The position numbers were made by a program, and so were the translations under genes. Positions 1 to 5,920 of a stretch of DNA of 8,191 nucleotides are shown here, piece by piece. Origin of the DNA: JAQBGV01 sp032128395 (GTDB lineage: Bacteria > Planctomycetota > UBA8108 > UBA1146); NCBI GenBank assembly GCA_032128395.1, contig JAQBGV010000218.1, forward strand, positions 1 through 8,191, read 5' to 3'. Each line of letters starts with the position of its first letter. The first letter of the stretch is position 1. Below the pieces are notes generated by a model. The model did not search any database. It had not been told where the DNA came from and was given only the letters and a program-made list of their open reading frames with translations.

Positions 1-62
1 CTGCACTGGGCCGCTCTGCACTGGGCCGCTCTGCACTGGGCTGCTCTGCACTGGGCCGCTCT
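1..62. repeat. 15-bp tandem repeat encoding AERPS pentapeptides
   Basis: Four consecutive copies of CTGCACTGGGCCGCT (plus strand) occupy 1-60, with a partial fifth copy after them. The third copy has one C-to-T change at 42. On the minus strand the unit is read in the ATPase frame as Glu-Arg-Pro-Ser-Ala (Gln for Arg in the variant copy). Because 15 is a multiple of three, copy-number changes keep the frame. The array touches the window edge, so its true length is unknown. Confidence 0.95.
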
Positions 63-2560
63 GCTCGGGGTGAAGGGACCGGAGGTGACACCACCCGCGC
101 TTCCACCGCCGCAGGGGGTCCTTCCGTCCGCGCTCTCGCCGGATCGAGTTCGGTGGTGGGCCGCTCCTCCGAGGAGCCAGGACGATCCCGTAGCTCCTTG
201 CGACGTCGACTTCGTCCTCCACTGCGGATCTCGCCGACTCCACTCTTCGCCGTCACTGCTTCGCCGGGAGTGCGCACACCCGTGGTCTCTGTTCGCGCCT
301 CCGCCGGCGAGTTCTCGGATCGACCTCGCGACTGGGTCGACTTCCGGATCGACTGAACCAGTTCCTGGCCATCGACCCGAGTCTCGATGACACAGTCGAA
401 GGCGGATCGTTCCGACGGCTCGAGCACCGGGAGAACCACGAGGACCTGGGGAAGTTCGTCACTGAGTCGGTGCAGCGCCTCGAGGGTCTTCGCGACCCGA
501 TGACGATCCATCGCCCGAAACGGCTCGTCGAGGAAGAGGAACTGCGGCGCGCGCGTGACCGCCCCGACGAACGCCTGTGCGAAGGTCAGGCGGAAGCCGA
601 AGCTCAGCCCCTCGAGCGTCCCGCCGGAGAGCTCGTGCGTGTCGAGGAAGTCGCTCTTCGCGCCGGTGAAGAGGCGCAGATGGAAATCCGGGGTCACCTG
701 CAGGTCCTGATAACGGCCATCGGTCAAGAAGGGGAGCAGCCGGCGGATTCCCTTCCCGAGGCTCGGGCCGGCCCGGTGGCGGATCGAGTCCGCGGTCTCG
801 CCGAGCAACTCCTGGGCGAGGTGATGCACATCCATCTCCTCGCGCAGGTCCGCTACTTCCTTGCGCAACTGCACGCTCTTTTCCTCGAGCTCTGTGCGAC
901 GGCCATCCTGCTTCTGGTACTCCCGGATCTCCGATTGCACCCGATCCCGCTTCGACTGCTGCTTCTTCAGCAGTTCGGAGGCCTCTTGAACCTGCTTGCG
1001 CAGCGCTTTCGCCTCGGATCTTGCCGCGGCGAGGATCCGTTGATCGGCCGCCGCCAGATCGCGGAAGAGGTCCCCGTCCTCAGTGCGGATCGTGTCACTG
1101 ACCTTCTTCTTGAAACGGTCGAGACGCTCCGCGACCGCCTCGTGGCGGACTCCATCGAGGAAATCGGCAACGATCGCGATCGGGCTCTTCCCGGAGTTCT
1201 GGCGGAACTGAGCGAGCGCTCCGCGGGTCCCCTCGGCACCCTCCCTGTCCATCGCCAGGCGAGAGAGCGCCCCGTCGGCGTCGAGCATCTCGCCACGAGA
1301 ACGCGACGCGGCTCCTGCGAGCGCGGACGCGACGAGCCAGGAGAGCGCTCCGAGCGCGACCACTGCAAAACCGGTCCCGCGGTGATCGCCGAAAGAAGTG
1401 GGTGTGATGCGATTTTCTTCACCAAGCAAGAAGTACGTGTCGGAGAGCCCGACGAAGGCGAATCCGGCCCCGAGGATGAAGATGAACAGTGCGGCGTTGT
1501 TTCGGGCTCGGCGTCCGGAGCGACTCCTCATCAGGCGCGCGGACTCTTCGCGCTCGCGGGCACCGAAAGAATCGCTCCCATCGCCGTCGAGTCGACCTGC
1601 GAGTGCACGCTCGGCACTCTCGACGACCCCACCGAGCTCCTCGGCCTCCTCCCCCAGCCGATCGAGGCGGTCGAGTCCATCGAGAATGGATGCGCGACCC
1701 TTCTCGCCCTCCGGGGGCGCTGGTTGGGCAGCGCACTCGCGACGCAGTCCGCCGATCTTCTGCCGAAGACTCTCCGTCGGGACCTTCCCGAGTCCGGCGA
1801 GCCGCTCCCCGAGTCCAGCTCGGCCGGACACCCGCTCTTCGAGCTCCTGAAGCTGAGCCTGGAGCCGCCGCTGCTCCTCCTTGAGCGCCCCGACGCTCTC
1901 GTCGTGTCCGGAGAGTGCCTCCTCGAGTTCGGGAATCTTCTCGACGTGGGGCAGATACCTGGCGATCTGTTGTTCGTTCCTGCGGATCTGAGCCTGGATC
2001 TCTCCGAACCGTTCTTCGAATTCGCCGATGCGTTCTCCCGCGGACTCCCGAGCGGAGAGCAGCACTTCGACTCCGGTCATCCGGTCGAGATAGTCCCGCA
2101 TCTTTTCGGGAGAGCGAGGGAAGTCGCGCTCCGCGAGGTAGAACGACCGGAGGAAGTCGTCGAACCCGAAGCGCAGGCGAGTCTCGAGTTCCTTCGCGAC
2201 CGGCATCGATCCGGAGGCGACCTCTTCGGTACGAGTCGGATCGTCGGCGTCGACCCGCAGGAGTCGCGCGTAGTTCGTGCCGTAGCGGTCGATCTCACGC
2301 CAAACGCGGAAGATCCCCTCGTGCTCGAACTCGAGCTCGACGACACACTGGTCGCGATCCCAATGGATCAGGTCGAGGATCGACCCGCGGGAGACCGAGA
2401 GCGTCTTTCCGAAGAGGGCGAATTGGATCAACTCGCCGATCGTGGTCTTTCCCCCCTCGTTCTTGCCGATGATGCCGACCAGTCCCCGCTCCGGGAAGTC
2501 GGTGAGATCGAGCCGGCGGAACTTCATGAAGTTTTCGGCGCGGATGGAGCGGATCAGCAT
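1..2560 (-). CDS. Partial SMC/Rad50-type ATPase (YhaN-like) with a central membrane hairpin and repeat tail
   Basis: The frame is open from ATG at 2560 to the window edge, giving at least 853 residues with no stop; the C-terminus is missing. Residues 1-13 read MLIRSIRAENFMK, a typical SMC-like start. Visible motifs are Walker A GKNEGGKTT (32-40), ABC signature LSGGT (644-648), Walker B FLFLDEP (674-680) and a D-loop MD (684-685). Charged, Glu/Arg/Gln-rich probable coiled coils occupy about 174-350 and 430-600. Between them are two hydrophobic segments (about 356-372 and 398-414) separated by about 25 residues and flanked by Arg-rich sequence, suggesting a membrane hairpin with an external loop. 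There is no CxxC zinc hook. From about residue 730 the tail is Ser/Arg/Pro/Glu-rich, ending in AERPS repeats. The family couples ATP binding to DNA or nuclease partners; B. subtilis YhaN is the closest type I know. No SbcD/YhaO-like nuclease is visible here. The start overlaps the upstream small gene by 7 bases. Confidence 0.85.
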   Translation of the reverse strand, partial: MLIRSIRAENFMKFRRLDLTDFPERGLVGIIGKNEGGKTTIGELIQFALFGKTLSVSRGSILDLIHWDRDQCVVELEFEHEGIFRVWREIDRYGTNYARLLRVDADDPTRTEEVASGSMPVAKELETRLRFGFDDFLRSFYLAERDFPRSPEKMRDYLDRMTGVEVLLSARESAGERIGEFEERFGEIQAQIRRNEQQIARYLPHVEKIPELEEALSGHDESVGALKEEQRRLQAQLQELEERVSGRAGLGERLAGLGKVPTESLRQKIGGLRRECAAQPAPPEGEKGRASILDGLDRLDRLGEEAEELGGVVESAERALAGRLDGDGSDSFGAREREESARLMRSRSGRRARNNAALFIFILGAGFAFVGLSDTYFLLGEENRITPTSFGDHRGTGFAVVALGALSWLVASALAGAASRSRGEMLDADGALSRLAMDREGAEGTRGALAQFRQNSGKSPIAIVADFLDGVRHEAVAERLDRFKKKVSDTIRTEDGDLFRDLAAADQRILAAARSEAKALRKQVQEASELLKKQQSKRDRVQSEIREYQKQDGRRTELEEKSVQLRKEVADLREEMDVHHLAQELLGETADSIRHRAGPSLGKGIRRLLPFLTDGRYQDLQVTPDFHLRLFTGAKSDFLDTHELSGGTLEGLSFGFRLTFAQAFVGAVTRAPQFLFLDEPFRAMDRHRVAKTLEALHRLSDELPQVLVVLPVLEPSERSAFDCVIETRVDGQELVQSIRKSTQSRGRSENSPAEARTETTGVRTPGEAVTAKSGVGEIRSGGRSRRRKELRDRPGSSEERPTTELDPARARTEGPPAAVEARVVSPPVPSPRAERPSAEQPSAERPSAERPSA

Positions 2561-2769
2561 CGATCGTCCCCCCCCCCATGCTGCCGGATCAGCCGCTCGG
2601 CGAGTTCGAAGGCGCGCTGATGGATCTCACTCGCCCGACCATCCGCCGTCCCTTCGAAGCTCCGCTCCTTCTTCGCGAAGTGGCGGCGGAATTCGTCGAG
2701 AGGAGTCTCGATCTGCAGCGAGGTCAGGATTCTGCCACGCGGAGGGCGCTCGGGATCTCGATCGGTCAT
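2554..2769 (-). CDS. Small 71-residue protein of unknown function, coupled to the ATPase
   Basis: I do not recognise this family. The protein starts MTDRDPERPPRGRIL and is predicted to be soluble, highly charged and largely helical (residues about 23-63), with no signal peptide or membrane segment. It ends with a Gly-rich HGGGDDRC encoded by a G10 run. Its TGA lies inside ATGCTGA, overlapping the ATPase start by 7 bases, which implies translational coupling and possibly a partner role. The start at 2769 has a weak AGGA 10 bases upstream. An upstream ATG at 2889 would give 111 residues, but that extension is low-complexity and covers the 17-bp repeat region, so I prefer 2769. No stretch resembles the SbcD-type nuclease often paired with such ATPases. 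Confidence 0.6.
   Translation of the reverse strand: MTDRDPERPPRGRILTSLQIETPLDEFRRHFAKKERSFEGTADGRASEIHQRAFELAERLIRQHGGGDDRC
2568..2577 (-). repeat. G10 homopolymer at the gene junction
   Basis: Ten consecutive C on the plus strand (G10 on the coding strand) lie in the last codons of the small gene, 7 bases before the ATPase ATG at 2560. The run could also act as a purine-rich ribosome-binding element. One added G would put the small gene in frame with the ATPase, without an intervening stop. Confidence 0.85.
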
Positions 2770-2788
2770 CGCGGACTCGTCCTGCTCC

Positions 2789-2823
2789 GGGTCCAGGGGT
2801 CTCGGGCCCCCTCGAGGGGACCC
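2789..2823. other. Inverted repeat with a 12-bp perfect palindrome
   Basis: GGGTCC (2789-2794) pairs with GGACCC (2818-2823), and inside lies the perfect palindrome CCCCTCGAGGGG (2808-2819). It sits in the spacer upstream of the small gene and could form a hairpin in the polycistronic transcript or be an operator. There is no T-tract, so a classical intrinsic terminator is not supported. Confidence 0.35.
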
Positions 2824-2841
2824 ACTCTCAGCGCATTGCGC

Positions 2842-2911
2842 GACACCACGCCTCCGAGGACAACACGCGCCTTCGAAGACACCACGCATTCGAGGACACT
2901 ACGCCTACGAA
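2842..2911. repeat. Degenerate 17-19 bp tandem repeat, four copies
   Basis: Four imperfect units lie at 2842-2858, 2859-2877, 2878-2894 and 2895-2911, each beginning GAC(A/T)-like and close to GACACCACGCCTTCGAG. The second unit is 2 bases longer. The array covers the kinase TAG stop (2905-2907) and continues into the spacer before the small gene, so it forms most of that 135-base gap. No promoter is evident in it. Confidence 0.75.
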
Positions 2912-4151
2912 CCAGTGAGATGCCGACGCACCCCGCGGATCGCCTGGCAACACGCCTCGCCGGAACTGAACCGGCTCTCCGGCTCGACGTGCATCATACG
3001 GTCGACCAGCGCATCGACCTCAGCCGGAATCGAGGGGTCGACCTTGTCCAGCGGGGTCTTGTTCCCCGCCAGTGCCTTCATCATCACTTCAATCGGGCTA
3101 TTGCCGTCGAAGGGGACGACGCCGGTCAGCATCTTGTAGAGGGTGACCCCGAGGCTGTAAAGGTCGCTGCGCGCATCGGCGAGCCGGAAATCACGCGCCT
3201 GCTCGGGTGACATGTAGTACGGCGTCCCCAGGATCGACCCGGCCTGGGTGATCGCGCTCGCGTCTTCATCGAAGGTCCGCTTCGCGAGTCCCAGGTCGGC
3301 GACCTTTGCGACGCCCTCCTTGGTGAGGAGGATGTTCTCCGGTTTCAGTCACGGTGCACGATCCCGCGACTGTGTGCGTGCGTCAGGGCGGACGCGACCT
3401 GTTCGGTGATCGACAGCGACTCGTCGAGCGGGAGCTTCCCGCGGCGCTTGATGATCTGGTTGAGGTTCTCCCCCTCGATGAACTCCATCGTGAAGTAGAA
3501 AGACCCCTCCGACGCTCCGGCATCGATGATATGGATGATCCCCGGGTGACTGAGTTCGGCGACCGCCCGGGCTTCCTGGACGAAACGCTTGATGAAGGTC
3601 GAGTCCTTCGCCAACTCCGGGGCGAGGATCTTCAGGGCGACGATCCTTCCGAGGTGTACCTGCTCCGCCTGGTAGACCGTTCCCATCCCGCCTCGGGCGA
3701 TCCGCCGGAGGATCTTGCAGCCACCGATCTCGCGACCGATGTAGGGGTCCTTCCCTTCCTCCCCCATCTCGGGAGGGAGCTTGAAACTTCGATCCGAGCG
3801 AGAGGGACGATTGCTCGAGAAGATCAACTCGCCGCTGCAACGGGTGCAGAAGTAGAGATTCTCGCGCGAGTAGTCCTGGATCTGCACCTCGAGGTCACAG
3901 GTCGGACAGTAGAGGAACAGGTAGCCGAGGTGGGCGAGGGTCTCCTTGAGATCTTCGAGACCGATGATGCCTCGGGCGACCAGAATGTTCCCGATCGGCA
4001 CCGTCTGCCCCCGCTTGGTCAGGTCGACCTGGGCAGCGACACACTCGCGCACCTGCGAGAGGCTCGCGAGACGCCGGCGGACCAGCTCCTGGCCGAGCCG
4101 CAGCGTCGGATCGTGCGATTCCCGATTCGCGGTCTTCGCCAAGTTCCTCAA
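2905..4151 (-). CDS. Ser/Thr protein kinase with MshEN-like and zinc-ribbon N-terminus; frameshifted
   Basis: Two frames form one kinase: 4151-3345 codes the N-terminus through HRD (268 residues), and the other frame resumes at KPEN (3345) and stops at 2905. Restoring one base gives about 415 residues. Order: a duplicated motif at 18-41 and 52-75 resembling MshEN/GspE N-terminal repeats; a zinc ribbon C82-x2-C85...C102-x2-C105; then the kinase with glycine loop ARGGMGTV (152-159), VALK lysine 174, helix-C Glu193, HRD 266-268, KPEN, DLG 286-288 and MSPEQ 314-318. No membrane segment follows, so it is cytosolic, unlike PASTA-type kinases. The TTG start at 4151 overlaps the upstream TGA (TTGA). 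A second TTG at 4142 is better spaced from GGAGAG and is an alternative. As written the product would be truncated and inactive. Confidence 0.85.
3345..3350 (-). other. Single-base deletion frameshift in the kinase catalytic loop
   Basis: The coding strand reads CACCGTGACTGAAACCGGAG. The expected HRDLKPE needs GAC-(C/T)TG-AAA, so one base is missing between GAC (3350-3348) and TG, creating an immediate TGA at 3347-3345. Both flanking frames are otherwise intact and carry all expected kinase motifs. No slippery heptamer is present, so a programmed shift is unlikely. A recent mutation or a sequencing or assembly error are the simplest explanations. Confidence 0.88.
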
Positions 4152-5239
4152 CTCTCCAGTGCGGCTACGATGCGATCGACCTCGACGTGCTCGGAGACCA
4201 TGCTCTGCACGCGCGCGATCTTCTCCGCATCGTTCGGTTGGATGCGCAGCGGCATGTCGTGGATTCGGCTCGCGACGGTGTACGAGTCTTCGCGCGCGAG
4301 GAACACCGGGATGCCGGCGGTCCGCAGAAGCTCCAAAATTCGGTCGTGGGGGCGGATTCCCCCGCTCAGCACCAGCCCCGATGGCCCTCCCCCCTCCTGC
4401 TGAGCCGTGGCGCAGACGGTGACGATCACATCCTCCCGATCCCCCGGGGTGATCACCAGACCATCCTGTTCGAAGTACTCGATCGCCCGGTGCGGCATCA
4501 TCGCTCCGATCCGGACCGATCGGATCGTCCGGGACGCCTTCGCCTCGCCGCAGAGCATCTCACCATCGAGATACTCGGAGACCTGGAGAAAGTGGAATGT
4601 GTTCAGGGCGGGCTCCTCGGGGATCACCCCGAAGAGCTTCAGGCCGAGATGATCGAGGTGACTCTTTGCGTGGTCTCGGTAGGTCTCGAGCTGGTCCGCG
4701 GGGACGCGGTTGATCACCGCCCCGAGGACATTCACGCCCTCCGCCTCGAAGTATCCGCGACTCAGTTGGATCGAATCGATCGCGTTTCGCTCGAGCTGCT
4801 GGGTCGCCGCTGCGAGCAGGACCCTAGCGCCCAACTCCTTCGCGATGCGCGCATTCGAAAGACCGAGACAGGTCCCCAGCGCCGCATGGCCGGTCCCCTC
4901 GACGACGACGATGTCGCGCCCATCCGAAATCGCTCGGAACGACTCGCGGATCTTCTCGAGCATCCGCTCCGACTCGCTCGGCGAGACTTTTGGCCAGATC
5001 GATGGACTGACGGTCAGGGGGGACATGTCTTTGATGTTCGATCGGGTCTGGCAGACCTTGTCGATCAGCATCGCGTCGATGTCGATCCCATCCTGACCCG
5101 CCTTGACCCGCGCGAGCCCGACCGGCTTGATGAAGCCGACCCTGTCGAAGGTCGAGCCGAAATCGCTGACCAGTCCGAGCGTGAGGAACGTCTTCCCGCC
5201 CCCCGGGGCGGTGTCGGTGATGTAGAGCGGCGCTCTCAT
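4148..5239 (-). CDS. BioD-like P-loop protein with DRTGG domain (Pta N-terminal region-like)
   Basis: This 363-residue protein resembles the regulatory N-terminal part of long phosphotransacetylases (COG0857 type) without the catalytic acetyltransferase domain. The N-terminal dethiobiotin-synthetase-like P-loop domain has TDTAPGGGKT (8-17) and VVVEGTGH (112-119). A DRTGG-type domain spans about 240-345, with GDRED, GLVLSGG (288-294) and AREDSYTVASRI (315-326). The family's ligand is not firmly known; a nucleotide-sensing role is inference. The ATG at 5239 has a strong GGAGG 7 bases upstream and overlaps the tsaE stop (ATGA). Its own TGA overlaps the kinase start by 4 bases. This tight coupling to a kinase suggests a regulatory rather than biosynthetic role. 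Biotin synthesis is unlikely: no other bio gene is present and the DRTGG domain is absent from BioD. Confidence 0.85.
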   Translation of the reverse strand: MRAPLYITDTAPGGGKTFLTLGLVSDFGSTFDRVGFIKPVGLARVKAGQDGIDIDAMLIDKVCQTRSNIKDMSPLTVSPSIWPKVSPSESERMLEKIRESFRAISDGRDIVVVEGTGHAALGTCLGLSNARIAKELGARVLLAAATQQLERNAIDSIQLSRGYFEAEGVNVLGAVINRVPADQLETYRDHAKSHLDHLGLKLFGVIPEEPALNTFHFLQVSEYLDGEMLCGEAKASRTIRSVRIGAMMPHRAIEYFEQDGLVITPGDREDVIVTVCATAQQEGGGPSGLVLSGGIRPHDRILELLRTAGIPVFLAREDSYTVASRIHDMPLRIQPNDAEKIARVQSMVSEHVEVDRIVAALES

Positions 5240-5760
5240 GGAGCATCCTCCCAGTCGTTGTCATCCGCATCGGGAATGGGTTCCCGGTCCGGCCCCGCGT
5301 TGCGGGGGAAGTCATCGAGCGCAGTGAGAATCTCTCGCGCACGAGGTCCGAGAGCACGGAGCCGTATCGATCGAGCTCCCTGAGAGTGGGCAAACTCGAT
5401 GCTGAGTCGGTCATCGGGGAGCAGGCCGGCGACGCGCTCACCCCACTCGACCGCGACGACACCACGAAGTGTCATCTCATCCCACCCCTGTTCCAGGAGC
5501 TCCTCGGGATCCTCGAGACGGTAGGCGTCGAGGTGGAAGAGAAGGACCCGGCCGCGATGGATGTGACAGATCGTAAAGGTCGGGCTTCGCACCGGATCGA
5601 CGACCCCTAGCCCGCGGGCGAGCCCACGGACCCAACAGGTCTTTCCGGCACCGAGCTCCCCCCGGAGGTCGATCAGGTCACCGGCCCGGAGGTGAGCACC
5701 GATTCGCTCCCCCAAGGATTCCGTAGCGCCGGGGGAGGACGAGGGGACGATCCGTTCCAT
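5236..5760 (-). CDS. tsaE: tRNA t6A biosynthesis ATPase TsaE
   Basis: TsaE is the small P-loop ATPase that works with TsaB and TsaD in the cytosol to place threonylcarbamoyl on A37 of ANN-decoding tRNAs. The 174-residue protein has Walker A GELGAGKT (34-41), SPTF (59-62), HLDAYRL (76-82) and VAVEWGERV (102-110), in the usual order and spacing. A roughly 25-residue acidic C-terminal extension is not typical. I chose ATG 5760 because its N-terminus aligns with known TsaE and AGGCGG lies 7 bases upstream. A longer frame opens at 5991, but it would start upstream of the predicted promoter and overlap the divergent gene. ATG at 5778 is a second option. It is first in an operon, with a 4-base overlap into the next gene. 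Confidence 0.93.
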   Translation of the reverse strand: MERIVPSSSPGATESLGERIGAHLRAGDLIDLRGELGAGKTCWVRGLARGLGVVDPVRSPTFTICHIHRGRVLLFHLDAYRLEDPEELLEQGWDEMTLRGVVAVEWGERVAGLLPDDRLSIEFAHSQGARSIRLRALGPRAREILTALDDFPRNAGPDREPIPDADDNDWEDAP

Positions 5761-5781
5761 CGGTTCGCCGCCTGGCATCCG

Positions 5782-5807
5782 GTCCATCCGGCGATCCGTC
5801 CATCCGG
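5782..5807. repeat. Short direct repeat in the tsaE leader
   Basis: GTCCATCCGG occurs at 5782-5791 and 5798-5807, a 16-base step, and its core CATCCGG also occurs at 5776-5782. The copies fall in the predicted 5' untranslated leader of the tsaE operon, just before the start codon. They may be a regulatory site or chance; function is unknown. Confidence 0.4.
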
Positions 5808-5843
5808 CTCGTTCCTCGCCCACGCAAGTCCGTTCGAACGCGA

Positions 5844-5872
5844 ACTGTAGCAACCGGGCCGGAGCGTGACAA
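5844..5872 (-). promoter_or_regulatory. Predicted sigma70-type promoter of the tsaE operon
   Basis: On the minus strand, TTGTCA (5872-5867, five of six to the -35 consensus) is followed after exactly 17 bases by TACAGT (5849-5844, four of six to the -10), preceded by TGC as an extended -10. Transcription would start near 5837, about 77 bases before the tsaE ATG. Position in the divergent intergenic region supports it; it has not been tested. Confidence 0.5.
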
Positions 5873-5920
5873 GCGAGCCGGAGGAGGCTGGAGCTGGCGG
5901 GTCGAGTCACCGATGATGGG

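Noticed and set aside
470..2620. Plus-strand open frame of 716 codons
   Set aside because: It is in exact antisense register with the ATPase, which has Walker A, signature and Walker B motifs; the plus frame shows no recognisable domain.
2769..2889. Longer start for the small gene at 2889
   Set aside because: The extension is low-complexity and translated from the 17-bp repeat and palindrome; kept only as an alternative.
3339..3350. Programmed ribosomal frameshift in the kinase
   Set aside because: There is no slippery heptamer and the shift interrupts the catalytic loop; mutation or sequencing error explains it better.
3354..4403. Plus-strand open frame of 349 codons
   Set aside because: It is the antisense register shadow of the kinase gene, a common effect of high GC.
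4187..5383. Plus-strand open frame of 398 codons
   Set aside because: It is antisense in the same register as the DRTGG P-loop protein, which has clear motifs and a strong ribosome site.
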